Below are positions 9,501 through 17,154 of a stretch of DNA of 64,000 bases, one piece after another. Made by a program: the position numbers and the translations under genes. Numbering within the stretch: position 1 is the first letter of the stretch; every line of letters starts with the position of its first letter. Under the pieces are notes generated by a model. The model saw only the letters and a program-made list of their open reading frames with translations, was not told the DNA's origin and made no database searches. The stretch is from a bacterium (GTDB lineage Bacteria; Bacteroidota; Bacteroidia; Flavobacteriales_D; Crocinitomicaceae), in NCBI GenBank assembly GCA_024742305.1, contig JANSYQ010000003.1, forward strand, positions 124,001 to 188,000, written 5' to 3'.

Positions 9501-12131
9501 AGACAAGGTTCCATTTGGCGTTGCTCCGGTTGTCAAGGTCACTTGAATACTTCCATCTGTCAAGTTACATCCCGAAGGTGTTGTTGTGTCTGATGCAATC
9601 ACTGGACTATCGAAAACAGTAACCGTAATGTTATCTGATGCGGTACATCCATTGTTGTCTATTACTGTATACGTAAGGTCGTACGTTCCTCCAGTAGCAT
9701 TGTTGAATGTTGGGTTCACAATGTTGGTAGCGTTCAACGAACTCGCTCCTGTGTTTGTCCAAGCGTGGGAAGTATATACTCCACTCCCCCCTGTTGGGTT
9801 ACCGTTCATTAACAAATCGACTCCAGCACATGTTTCCGCCGGATCAGGCGAAATCGTCGCCGCTGGATTCGGGTTTACGGTTACCGAGATAGTGTCTGCT
9901 CCTGTACATCCTGCATCGTCTGTCACAGTGTAAATAATTTGATATGCTCCCGGTGTAGCATTGTTAAATGTCGTAGCCGGTGCATTCAGAGGAGAAAGTG
10001 ATCCCGACCCTGTTCCTGACCAAGTATGCGTAGTATACGTTCCGCTACCTCCGGTCGGGTTTCCGTTCAGTGCCAAGTTGAGTCCGGCACAAACTTCTGC
10101 TGGGTTTGGCGTAATGGCTGGCGTTGGTCCTCCTGCGATAGTAACTGTGAATTGCACCTCATCAAAACACACTGGCGAAGTAGCCGTTGCATCGTACGCG
10201 TAAAGCACCGTTGTTGTTGAAATCCAATCGTTCGGATTGTATTGTGTACCTGTACCATTAGGTCCAGTGTAATACGCTTGGTTTCCTGTTAGGAATGATC
10301 CACTGATGGCTCCCAATTGAACACTGTCACAATTGGAAATATCTAGAATTGGATCCAAAATTGGTGATTGAACAATGGTTAACTGGAAAGTTTCCTCATC
10401 GAAACATGTGTTTGCAGCGATAATACTGTCGTAAGCGTAGATCGTTACGGGGTAACTCGGGAAGTCGGCAAAGTTGATTGTTGCTCCTTCTCCGTATTGT
10501 GTTCCCGTTCCGCCTGGGCCTGTGTAATAGGCTTGGTTTCCAGTAAGAACTCCAGTCATGTTTGGTAAAATGTACGAATCACATGCTGTAACATCCGTTA
10601 AAGGGTTGATGTCCGGCTGAGGACTCACTGTTACATCTACGGTAATTGGAGGTCCAACACATCCAGCTGCTGTTGGTGTCACTGTATATTGTACGATTTC
10701 TGTTCCTCCAGAAGTGGTAGTCAATACATCGTTGATTGTAGCTGTTGTTTGTGTAGTTGTCGTTTCACCGGTAACGTTTCCGTTCGGCGTCGCTGACCAC
10801 TCCCACGTTGTACCACCAATATTACTTGATAAACCAACGTTGATTGCGTTCCCTGAACATACCTGTGTCGGGTTCGGTGTAGCAGTTGCTACTGGGAAGT
10901 TCACTGTAATATTAAAACTTGATGTCTTGATACACCCAAGTGCATCTGTCACCTCGAGAGTAACAATGTAGTTTCCTGTCGTAGTGTACGTGTGAGATGG
11001 GTTTTGTGCCGTAGATGTCGCACCGTCTCCAAATGTCCAAAGGAAGGTAGAGTTGGTTGTTTGACACGTTTTTGTAAAGTCGTACACACCACATGCTGGG
11101 TTCGTAAACGTAAATTCTGCATCGGGACCAATCACCGCAGTTCCTCCACCACAAGCACCTCCCCATGTTAGAGAGAAACCTCCATTGGAAGAGCTAAAGT
11201 TATCTACGAGCAAAGCATATGTTTGCCCCGCAGTTGCGTTGATTACTACATTTTCCCAAGCAGCTGGACCACCAAAACATCCTGCTCCACTGGATACAGC
11301 ACCAGGCTCGTCGTTTGCAATATCGGGACAGGTGGAAATACCTGTTGACCCCTTACATCCACTCCAGTTACATGCTACCGATGATGGCGTTGCACTAGCA
11401 GTAGTTGGACATCCAGCGGTTGTGATATCAAAAAGCGCCCAGTCGTAATCATCGTTACTATTTGCTGGGTTAATGTTGAACTCTAAAGTTCCGCTACAAC
11501 CAATGGTAAATTGGAACCACTTTGATTGGCGCTCTCCACCAGATCCCCAACAAGTGTTGGAAGTAGTAATCTCCTGAGTACCGAAACCGGCAGCCGATGT
11601 CGTTTGAGAAAACGGAGCATCGTTACAGAGAATTGCTGCTGATGGACAATCCTGACCGGAAACAACTGGTGGATCGTAATTGTTAATACATAATTGGAAG
11701 TCACCTTCTGTACCAGTATTCGTGTTGGAGATGGTGATGTAGTAGAGTGTTCCTACCTGCAAACCATTTATTGTTCCTGATAAAACCGATGGTCCACAAT
11801 CAGAACCTGCAATTCCTAATCCAGTACATGGACCCGTAGCTGCGGCCAAAACAAATTCAACATCTCCTGCCCATGCTCCCGAGGTAGTTACTGTGTAGTC
11901 CAAAGCGGAAGCGGTTGCGGTAAATGAATACCAAACATCAGGGTGAGTTCCTCCTCCTTGACAACCTACGGCACCTACCCAGTTATCTGCCGCAAGAACA
12001 GTTGTTCCGTTCTCACATCCATTGTTTGGGCTAATTGCCGCTGCACCAGCACAGTCGTCATTTGCTGGCTGAGCATACGATAATATTGATGTCAACCCGA
12101 AGGTTGAAACGAGTAAAAATTTCTTAAACAT
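6585..12131 (-). CDS. giant SprB-like repeat adhesin with type IX (type B) sorting domain
   Basis: An 1848-residue secreted surface protein. Order: signal peptide (MFKKFLLVSTFGLTSILSYAQ); two cysteine-rich beta-sandwich domains at about 22-160 and 160-335; a PKD domain near 340-410 (LWTFGDGATSTAQNPSHTY); many Ig-like repeats; then the gliding-motility C-terminal domain (type B T9SS signal) in the last 95 residues, from IPTAFTPNDDSAHDVWEI through RIYNRWGTQLFE and KWDGTYNGELLPVGSYYYII. Two repeat families are interleaved: family A (about 88 residues, marked by NGNPTGGSG, four copies) and family B (82 residues, marked by WTSLNGSA, four tandem copies). Relatives work as mobile adhesins or matrix proteins. 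With the PorP/SprF gene 5 bases downstream it forms a classic secretion pair. Codon use and base composition match the neighbours. Confidence 0.92.
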   Translation of the reverse strand: MFKKFLLVSTFGLTSILSYAQPANDDCAGAAAISPNNGCENGTTVLAADNWVGAVGCQGGGTHPDVWYSFTATASALDYTVTTSGAWAGDVEFVLAAATGPCTGLGIAGSDCGPSVLSGTINGLQVGTLYYITISNTNTGTEGDFQLCINNYDPPVVSGQDCPSAAILCNDAPFSQTTSAAGFGTQEITTSNTCWGSGGERQSKWFQFTIGCSGTLEFNINPANSNDDYDWALFDITTAGCPTTASATPSSVACNWSGCKGSTGISTCPDIANDEPGAVSSGAGCFGGPAAWENVVINATAGQTYALLVDNFSSSNGGFSLTWGGACGGGTAVIGPDAEFTFTNPACGVYDFTKTCQTTNSTFLWTFGDGATSTAQNPSHTYTTTGNYIVTLEVTDALGCIKTSSFNITVNFPVATATPNPTQVCSGNAINVGLSSNIGGTTWEWSATPNGNVTGETTTTQTTATINDVLTTTSGGTEIVQYTVTPTAAGCVGPPITVDVTVSPQPDINPLTDVTACDSYILPNMTGVLTGNQAYYTGPGGTGTQYGEGATINFADFPSYPVTIYAYDSIIAANTCFDEETFQLTIVQSPILDPILDISNCDSVQLGAISGSFLTGNQAYYTGPNGTGTQYNPNDWISTTTVLYAYDATATSPVCFDEVQFTVTIAGGPTPAITPNPAEVCAGLNLALNGNPTGGSGTYTTHTWSGTGSGSLSPLNAPATTFNNATPGAYQIIYTVTDDAGCTGADTISVTVNPNPAATISPDPAETCAGVDLLMNGNPTGGSGVYTSHAWTNTGASSLNATNIVNPTFNNATGGTYDLTYTVIDNNGCTASDNITVTVFDSPVIASDTTTPSGCNLTDGSIQVTLTTGATPNGTLSWTGTTSGGPQAVTLPADITGLGAGSYNVTFTDANGCISNVTSEVLINPGAPVINFIADTTTCNTNYTLDYSMITGTNLTPGVGFYYNPGGVSPILDDTVFTAPTNITVYAYDSNGSCDAEISFTITINENPTVGITPDPATICAGQDLQMNGNPTGGSGIYTSHTWTNSGSGSLSNTTIPNPIFNNTTAGSYDLDYTVVDNNGCTASQTISVAVNALPAININSSSPICAGETLTLTEDAGDATTWSWTSLNGSAVITSPTNATTDATGVVNGEIFQVVVGDINGCSDSLTTTITVNPSPAVGATNSGPICSGETITLTENGGAAVSWDWTSLNGSAAINTPTAGTTTATGVTNGETFQVVITDASGCTDSVTTTVTVNPTPAVGAVNNGPICAGETVTLTENGGVATTWNWTSLNGSAVINTPTTGTTTATGVANGEIFQVVISDASGCSDSITTTVAVNPTPAVGAINDGPICDGNSVNLTENGGVAVSWDWTSLNGSAIIATPTSGTTSASGVVNGEIFQVVVTDINGCSDSTATTVTVNPNPTASILPNPAEICAGNVLAMDGNPTGGSGTFTTHDWTGAGSGSLDATNNQTPNFSNATGGTYNLIYTVTDNSGCSGADTIDVTVFDTPVIDPIADTSVCAQFVFPAITGTNVTANASYWTGMGGTGTEYLVGATYTTVGTVTLYAYDGANGCSSEVSFNLTINELPTVAAISGGASYCQGDAINNILVDVTGQSPWTVNYTLDGTAQQATGAASPIDLGNAAGVYVLQSIEDAACSNTASGSETIVVNPIPAAPTAGTSGEYCSTATIDPLTASGSGGTFTWYDDATLTGVLATTNNYQPTNTVGTTSYYVTETLNGCEGPAAEVIITVNVCDIIIPTAFTPNDDSAHDVWEIENLTNAYPNHVVRIYNRWGTQLFECPEGGYDSQKWDGTYNGELLPVGSYYYIIEFNDEEGGSAQGTVSIILND
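7866..8855 (-). repeat. four tandem 246-bp coding repeats in the adhesin gene
   Basis: Four copies of an 82-residue (246-bp) unit; the PICAGE/PICSGE/PICDGN motif recurs near 8815, 8570, 8324 and 8078. Copies two and three are the most alike. The repeats are in frame, so loss or gain of units would keep the gene intact. The array is flanked on both sides by copies of the other repeat family (about 7615-7865 and 8860-9115). Confidence 0.9.
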
Positions 12132-12138
12132 GCGGGGA

Positions 12139-12435
12139 TTATTTTGCGTTTAGCTCTTCTCGAGACGGAATGTAAACCTTCAAGTACGGACTGTAAAGCA
12201 CATAGATACTTTCGTGATCGCGACGCTCTAGTGCAACCATTTGACGTAAACGGATGTACTCTTCCGTTGTTAGTACAAACTCTACCTTCGAAATTTGTTC
12301 TAGCTCAAAAGTAGATTCGTCAGCTAATAAGGCACTTTCTGATGGATTTTGGTGCGTAAAATGATCAAGGGTAACTTGACTTGTACCCACCATCGGGAAA
12401 CATGTCAAAAGACATAGTTGTAGCAGCAGTTTCAT
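12139..12435 (-). CDS. small exported protein of unknown function
   Basis: I do not recognise this 98-residue protein. It starts with a clear signal peptide (MKLLLQLCLLTCFPMVGTSQ) and the mature part is short, charged and without cysteines, ending in SPYLKVYIPSREELNAK. The ATG at 12435 was chosen because it begins the signal peptide. The stop is 7 bases upstream of the giant adhesin start, so this is the first gene of the operon with the adhesin, PorP/SprF and the OmpA-like protein. A small exported helper for the adhesin is possible, but that is inference from position only. Confidence 0.7.
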   Translation of the reverse strand: MKLLLQLCLLTCFPMVGTSQVTLDHFTHQNPSESALLADESTFELEQISKVEFVLTTEEYIRLRQMVALERRDHESIYVLYSPYLKVYIPSREELNAK

Positions 12436-12459
12436 GTAGTAATAAGTTTTCTGTACAGG

Positions 12460-12467
12460 CAAAAATA
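12460..12467 (-). promoter_or_regulatory. candidate -7 element for the adhesin operon
   Basis: On the minus strand this reads TATTTTTG, a full match to the Bacteroidetes TAnnTTTG element, about 25 bases upstream of the ATG at 12435. I do not see a TTG at the usual distance upstream, so the call rests on the -7 element alone. Confidence 0.45.
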
Positions 12468-12557
12468 ACAAAATACTCAATATTCGTTGTTATTTTCACA
12501 AATTAGTTATTGTAGATTCTTACAATAACACATCATCTCATACCCTTCAACGAGTGC

Positions 12558-13139
12558 TTACTCCATACAGTTGCACGGCTCCTCAAAAATAATTTTCACC
12601 CGTGGTAGCTTCGCGTACCAATCTTCTTGAAAATCAGGAGAAAACTTGATTCCACTGAGATCAATTTTTTTTAGATTTTCTAGTTGAACTAGGCTTTCCG
12701 GGAGGGTTCGAATCGGATTATCCCACAAATCTATGTAGGAAATTGAGGTGGCACCGGAAATGCAGCTCGGCAGCGTGCTTAAAAGATTTCGGTTCAAGAT
12801 CAATTTTTCTAAAGATGGAAGCGAACAAATCTCTTCTGGAAGTTCTTCCAATCGGTTTTGAGCCAAATTAAGATACACCAAATCGGTCATCTCAGCGATG
12901 AAATCAGGCAGTCCTTCCAGTTTGTTTTTACTCAAGATGAGATATTGAAGCTGAGTGAATTCTGATAATTCTTCGGGTAGCGAATCCAACTTCATTCTAT
13001 GAAAGCTCAATGCTATAACTTTGGAACGGTCCGTTGTATCGGACACATCTTCCCAATGAATTACGTTTACAGAGTCCGGAACGCTGGCGTAAACGGAATT
13101 AGTGAGAAGTAGCAAAGAAATGGCGAATAGCACTTTCAT
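12558..13139 (-). CDS. exported leucine-rich repeat protein
   Basis: 193 residues with a signal peptide (MKVLFAISLLLLTNSVYAS) and about five leucine-rich repeats of 23 residues, with LxxLxxLxLxxNxLxxLP spacing seen in LQYLILSKNKLEGLP, LVYLNLAQNRLEELP and LEKLILNRNLLSTLP. The C-terminus carries a CNC pair (EEPCNCME). Such proteins usually bind other proteins; the partner cannot be told from sequence. The start lies 41 bases inside the 3' end of ribF on the same strand, an unusually long same-strand overlap, so translation of the two is probably coupled. The signal peptide begins exactly at this ATG, which supports the start. Confidence 0.8.
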   Translation of the reverse strand: MKVLFAISLLLLTNSVYASVPDSVNVIHWEDVSDTTDRSKVIALSFHRMKLDSLPEELSEFTQLQYLILSKNKLEGLPDFIAEMTDLVYLNLAQNRLEELPEEICSLPSLEKLILNRNLLSTLPSCISGATSISYIDLWDNPIRTLPESLVQLENLKKIDLSGIKFSPDFQEDWYAKLPRVKIIFEEPCNCME

Positions 13140-14040
13140 CTTTAGACAATTGTTCTTTTAAATCATAAACGGAGTCAAACTTTTGTTCGTCTCTGAATCG
13201 CGACAATAATTGTACCGTAACGTATTGATCGTAAATATTTCCATTGAAATCGAATAGGTGCACCTCAATACTTATCGTCTCTTCATCGGATAACGTGGGT
13301 TTTGTTCCAATGTTCATCATTCCCTCTAAAACAATGCCATCGCCCAAAACAATATTCACTGCATACACTCCAGTTTTTGGTAGTAACTTGATTTCGCTCT
13401 CCACATCAATATTCGCGGTAGGATAACCAATTTGTCTTCCCATAGCCTGTCCGCCAACAACACGACCGTGCAACTCAAAAGGTTCGCCGAGAAAATGCTG
13501 TGCCTTTTCCAGTTCGCCTTCCATGATGGCATTACGCACTTTGGTAGAGCTTACGTTTACATCATTTATTTCCTTCGCTGGAATTTCAATCACCTCAAAT
13601 CCGTAGGTATCACAAACGTCCATCAGGAACTCAATGGAACCCTCACGATTCTTACCAAATTGGTGGTCGTAACCGATAACAAGTTTCTTTACGTGCAGTT
13701 GGTTCACCAAATAATCACGAACAAACTCCAATGCAGTTAAGCGTGAAAACTCCTTTGTAAATGGATGCACAATGATGTTTTGAAGTCCGAAACGGCGCAA
13801 CTTATCAATTTTCTCCACTTGAGTTTGAATCAACTTCAACCCATGCGTTTCAGGGTACAATACCATTCTTGGGTGCGGATAAAACGTGAAAAGTACAGAC
13901 TCTCCTCCCACCTTTTCCGCCTCTTCGTTCAGGCGATTGATGATTTTCTGATGCCCAAGATGCACACCATCAAATGTTCCAATTGTTAATACAGGATTGG
14001 GAATTTCCTCAAGCGTTTCAAATCCTTGAAATATCTTCAT
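13099..14040 (-). CDS. ribF: bifunctional riboflavin kinase / FAD synthetase RibF
   Basis: Makes FMN from riboflavin and then FAD. The 313-residue length is normal for the bifunctional enzyme. The N-terminal nucleotidyltransferase half carries TIGTFDGVHLGHQKII (residues about 21-36) and the VNVSSTKVRNAI loop; the C-terminal kinase half begins near residue 185 with GRVVGGQAMGRQIGYPTANI and continues with GVYAVNI and GMMNIGTKPT. All main motifs are present. The gene follows a small lipoprotein gene on the same strand (34-base gap), and its own 3' end overlaps the LRR protein gene. Confidence 0.96.
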   Translation of the reverse strand: MKIFQGFETLEEIPNPVLTIGTFDGVHLGHQKIINRLNEEAEKVGGESVLFTFYPHPRMVLYPETHGLKLIQTQVEKIDKLRRFGLQNIIVHPFTKEFSRLTALEFVRDYLVNQLHVKKLVIGYDHQFGKNREGSIEFLMDVCDTYGFEVIEIPAKEINDVNVSSTKVRNAIMEGELEKAQHFLGEPFELHGRVVGGQAMGRQIGYPTANIDVESEIKLLPKTGVYAVNIVLGDGIVLEGMMNIGTKPTLSDEETISIEVHLFDFNGNIYDQYVTVQLLSRFRDEQKFDSVYDLKEQLSKDESAIRHFFATSH

Positions 14041-14057
14041 TCACACGGTTTCTAAAA

Positions 14058-14065
14058 CAAATGTA
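14058..14065 (-). promoter_or_regulatory. candidate -7 element upstream of ribF
   Basis: Reads TACATTTG on the minus strand (full TAnnTTTG match), 17 bases before the ribF ATG, just after the stop of the upstream lipoprotein gene. No clear TTG at 17-23 bases upstream, so confidence is limited. Confidence 0.4.
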
Positions 14066-14074
14066 TTGAATCCC

Positions 14075-14314
14075 TTAGTTTGGTGCGCATTCATCAAGGC
14101 GTTTTTTTATGTCATCTGCCGCATCAGGATCGAAGGCATATTTATCTGTGATGCGCTGCATCATTTTAAAACACACGTCCCGATCGGACTCACTCTCAGC
14201 CGCTTTGATGCATTCACAGACATCATCAATCTCCTCTTCTACCGTAGGTTCATTACAGGCAGTTGTAGCACTTAGAATAAATACACTCAGAAAAATAAAT
14301 CGAATCTCTTTCAT
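14075..14314 (-). CDS. small cysteine-containing lipoprotein
   Basis: 79 residues with a lipoprotein signal: MKEIRFIFLSVFILSATTAC, lipobox TTAC, lipidated Cys20. The short mature part is acidic and helical, with three further cysteines (in VCECIKAAE, RDVCFKMM and RLDECAPN), so disulfides or metal binding are possible. I do not recognise a named family. It is divergent from the suf operon and lies directly upstream of ribF on the same strand. Confidence 0.7.
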   Translation of the reverse strand: MKEIRFIFLSVFILSATTACNEPTVEEEIDDVCECIKAAESESDRDVCFKMMQRITDKYAFDPDAADDIKKRLDECAPN

Positions 14315-14330
14315 TTATAACAAATCTTGC

Positions 14331-14361
14331 TTGCAACAATACCACAAAATAGGTATTTTTG
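14331..14361 (+). promoter_or_regulatory. sigma-A-type promoter of the suf operon
   Basis: TTG at 14331-14333, a 20-base spacer, then TATTTTTG at 14354-14361. This fits the Bacteroidetes consensus. The sufA ATG is at 14426, leaving a leader of about 55-60 bases. Confidence 0.7.
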
Positions 14362-14425
14362 TCCTGATATTTGTCTTTATTTATATTCAGTCTAAATAAA
14401 AAGACGGAGGTAAAATTGAAATGAT

Positions 14426-14749
14426 ATGATAAAAGTGACAGATGCCGCTAAGAAGCAAGCCGCTCGGCTCATGGAGGACGACGGCAAAGAGGGGTACTTC
14501 ATTCGTGTCGGAGTTCAAGGAGGAGGATGCTCAGGTCTGATGTATCAATTGGACTTTGACAATGAAGAGAAAGAGGAAGACAAGGCATTTGAGGACAACG
14601 GCGTAAAAGTAGTTGTAGACAAAAAGAGCTTTCTGTACCTCGTAGGAACCACATTGGATTTCTCCGGCGGATTGAACGGTAAAGGGTTCGTGTTCGTCAA
14701 TCCAAACGCAGACAGAACGTGCGGATGTGGTGAATCATTTTCCATCTGA
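14426..14749 (+). CDS. sufA: A-type iron-sulfur carrier protein (HesB/IscA/SufA)
   Basis: Carries and delivers Fe-S clusters from the SUF scaffold to target proteins. 107 residues, normal for the family, with the three invariant cysteines at Cys35 (GGGCSG), Cys99 and Cys101 (TCGCGESF). It is the first gene of the suf operon; sufB starts 11 bases after its stop. The context makes the Suf assignment more likely than Isc. In many Bacteroidetes the A-type gene likewise precedes sufB. Confidence 0.93.
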   Translation: MIKVTDAAKKQAARLMEDDGKEGYFIRVGVQGGGCSGLMYQLDFDNEEKEEDKAFEDNGVKVVVDKKSFLYLVGTTLDFSGGLNGKGFVFVNPNADRTCGCGESFSI

Positions 14750-14760
14750 TAGAAAAAATT

Positions 14761-16209
14761 ATGGCTACATATACAGAAAACGAATTAGCAAAAGATCTCG
14801 AAAACAAAGAGTATGAATTCGGATTCACAACAAACATTGAATCGGATAAGGCTCCCAAAGGATTGAACGAGGATATCATTCGGTTCATTTCTGCGAAGAA
14901 AAACGAACCCGAATGGCTATTGAAGTTCCGTTTGGATGCTTACCGTACTTGGCTGGAGATGACTGAGCCGGAATGGGCACACGTCAAATACGAGAAACCT
15001 GATTTTCAGGATATCACATATTACTCGGCACCGAAGCAAACAAAGAAATACGAGAGTTGGGACGACGTTGATCCTGAAATGAAGGAAACGATGACCAAAT
15101 TGGGCATCTCACTCGAAGAGCAAAAACGCCTAACAGGTGTGGCTGTAGATTTCGTTATGGACTCGGTTTCAGTGGCAACCTCCTTCAAAGCTAAATTGAA
15201 AGAGTTGGGTATTATTTTCTGTTCTTTCTCAGAAGCGGTGCAAGAGTATCCGGAATTGGTGCAGAAGTACATGGGAACTGTTGTTCCGAAACAAGACAAC
15301 TTCTACGCAGCATTGAACTCTGCCGTTTTCACAGATGGATCTTTCTGTTACATTCCAAAAGGGGTGCGTTGCCCAATGGAACTGAGCACGTACTTCCGAA
15401 TCAACGAGTCGGGAACAGGACAATTTGAGCGCACCTTGGTGGTTGCAGATGAAGGCTCCTATGTTTCTTACTTGGAAGGATGTACAGCACCACAACGAGA
15501 TGAAAATCAATTGCACGCAGCGGTTGTAGAACTCATCGCCTTGGATGATGCTGAAATCAAATACTCTACCGTTCAAAACTGGTTCCCCGGTGATAAAAAC
15601 GGAAAAGGAGGAGTCTTCAACTTCGTTACGAAACGAGGCATGTGCCACACCAACTCTAAAATTTCATGGACGCAAGTTGAAACGGGTTCAGCCGTAACTT
15701 GGAAATATCCTTCGTGTGTTCTGAAAGGAGATAACTCAGTGGGAGAATTTTACTCGGTGGCTGTAACGAACAACTACCAGCAAGCGGATACTGGAACCAA
15801 AATGATTCACCTTGGTAAAAACACCAAAAGCACGATTATCTCGAAGGGGATTTCGGCGGGAGAATCACAAAATTCCTACCGTGGACTGGTGCAGATTCAC
15901 AAAAACGCCGAAAATGCACGAAACTTCTCTCAATGTGACTCGCTACTGATGACCGATCGTTGTGGAGCGCATACGTTCCCATACATCGAATGCAAGAACA
16001 GCACAGCGAAAATTGAACACGAGGCCACCACTTCTAAAATCGGGGAAGATCAAATCTTCTACTGTTTACAACGTGGTATTGATGAAGAAAAAGCAATCAG
16101 TTTGATTGTCAACGGATACGCAAAAGAAGTATTGAATCAGCTTCCGATGGAATTTGCAGTGGAAGCGCAAAAATTATTAACGATAAGCTTGGAAGGCTCG
16201 GTAGGGTAG
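14761..16209 (+). CDS. sufB: Fe-S cluster assembly scaffold SufB
   Basis: 482 residues, the usual length. SufB forms the SufBC2D complex on which clusters are built. Visible family strings include [24 protein letters not shown] (with the conserved cysteine), [28 protein letters not shown] and the C-terminal [20 protein letters not shown]. It follows sufA by 11 bases. A 103-base spacer with a strong inverted repeat separates it from sufC, unlike the tight sufA-sufB join. Confidence 0.97.
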   Translation: MATYTENELAKDLENKEYEFGFTTNIESDKAPKGLNEDIIRFISAKKNEPEWLLKFRLDAYRTWLEMTEPEWAHVKYEKPDFQDITYYSAPKQTKKYESWDDVDPEMKETMTKLGISLEEQKRLTGVAVDFVMDSVSVATSFKAKLKELGIIFCSFSEAVQEYPELVQKYMGTVVPKQDNFYAALNSAVFTDGSFCYIPKGVRCPMELSTYFRINESGTGQFERTLVVADEGSYVSYLEGCTAPQRDENQLHAAVVELIALDDAEIKYSTVQNWFPGDKNGKGGVFNFVTKRGMCHTNSKISWTQVETGSAVTWKYPSCVLKGDNSVGEFYSVAVTNNYQQADTGTKMIHLGKNTKSTIISKGISAGESQNSYRGLVQIHKNAENARNFSQCDSLLMTDRCGAHTFPYIECKNSTAKIEHEATTSKIGEDQIFYCLQRGIDEEKAISLIVNGYAKEVLNQLPMEFAVEAQKLLTISLEGSVG

Positions 16210-16216
16210 TTTGACA

Positions 16217-16292
16217 CTAGACTTTCAGACGCTAGATACTAGACTTATTCAGAAACAGTCTAGCTTCTAGACTAGCAGTGAAGCAGGTCTAG
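16217..16292. repeat. CTAG-rich hairpin between sufB and sufC
   Basis: Seven CTAG tetranucleotides in 76 bases (16217, 16232, 16239, 16260, 16267, 16272, 16289). ctagatactagac (16232-16244) pairs with gtctagcttctag (16258-16270) around a 13-base loop, 11 of 13 positions matching. There is no T-run directly after the stem, so it does not look like a simple terminator. Confidence 0.8.
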
Positions 16293-16312
16293 AGTCTCAA
16301 AAAAAGTAAGGT

Positions 16313-17068
16313 ATGATTACAATAAAAAATTTACACGCAAATATTGAGGATAAAGCCATTTTGAAAGGGCTGAACCTAGAAGTAAAAGCAGGAGAAGTTC
16401 ACGCGATCATGGGACCTAACGGTGCTGGGAAAAGTACATTGGCTTCCATCCTTGCGGGGAAAGAAGATTACGAAATTACCGAAGGAAGCGTAGATTTTGA
16501 CGGTGAAGATTTGTTGGAAATGGAAACCGAAGATCGTGCTCGTGAAGGCTTGTTTTTGGCGTTCCAATATCCTGTGGAGATTCCGGGCGTTTCGAACATC
16601 AACTTTTTGCGTACTGCTATTAACGAAAAACGCGAACACAAAGGAGAAGACCCAATTTCTGCGAAAGATTTCATGGCTTTGGTTCGAGAGAAGTCGAAAT
16701 TGGTTGAGTTGGATGCGAAACTAGCATCACGCAGTGTAAACGAAGGTTTCTCCGGAGGAGAGAAAAAACGAAATGAGATTTTCCAAATGGCGATGTTAGA
16801 GCCGAAATTGGCCATTCTAGATGAGACGGACTCTGGTCTAGACATCGACGCGTTGCGTATCGTTGCAAATGGTGTGAACACACTTAAAAGTAAAGATAAC
16901 GCTACCATCGTTATTACACACTATCAACGTTTGCTGGACTACATCGTTCCAGACTTTGTACACGTATTGTACGACGGACGTATCGTGAAGTCGGGACCAA
17001 AAGAATTGGCATTGGAACTGGAAGAAAAAGGGTACGATTGGATCAAGGCTGAAATGGTCGAAGCGTAA
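16313..17068 (+). CDS. sufC: SUF ATPase SufC
   Basis: ABC-type ATPase of the SufBCD complex. 251 residues; Walker A GPNGAGKST at 34-42, signature FSGGEKKRNE near 146-155, Walker B LAILDETDSGLD and the switch histidine in VITHYQR. The signature with EKKRNE is characteristic of SufC rather than transport ATPases. Spacers on both sides hold hairpins, so mRNA processing or attenuation could set its level relative to SufB and SufD. Confidence 0.97.
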   Translation: MITIKNLHANIEDKAILKGLNLEVKAGEVHAIMGPNGAGKSTLASILAGKEDYEITEGSVDFDGEDLLEMETEDRAREGLFLAFQYPVEIPGVSNINFLRTAINEKREHKGEDPISAKDFMALVREKSKLVELDAKLASRSVNEGFSGGEKKRNEIFQMAMLEPKLAILDETDSGLDIDALRIVANGVNTLKSKDNATIVITHYQRLLDYIVPDFVHVLYDGRIVKSGPKELALELEEKGYDWIKAEMVEA

Positions 17069-17096
17069 TAATTGGAAATTCTAAATTGAGAATTCA

Positions 17097-17128
17097 AAAA
17101 ATTGAAACTTCCGAACTTTTCAATTTTT
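17097..17128 (+). repeat. AT-rich hairpin between sufC and sufD
   Basis: Perfect 11-bp inverted repeat: aaaaattgaaa (17097-17107) and tttcaattttt (17118-17128), loop of 10. The whole spacer 17069-17154 is built of AATTGAAA/TTTTCAATTT-like strings. The A/T composition would allow a weak terminator in the + direction, but sufD follows directly. Confidence 0.7.
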
Positions 17129-17154
17129 CATTTTCAATTTTAAATTCATCAAGA

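Noticed and set aside
9586-10203. Further plus-strand open frames opposite the adhesin
   Set aside because: Same reason: shadows of Thr/Val-rich repeats, no independent evidence.
6585-12131. Possible CRISPR or satellite DNA because of the repeats
   Set aside because: The repeats are 240-265 bp, in frame and vary at the amino-acid level like Ig-domain repeats; there are no spacers.
12558-13139. Reading the LRR protein as a phage or toxin effector
   Set aside because: Only a short generic LRR with a Sec signal; no effector domain or secretion context.
15229-15648. 139-residue open frame antisense to sufB
   Set aside because: sufB is certain and intact; the reverse frame has no recognisable features.
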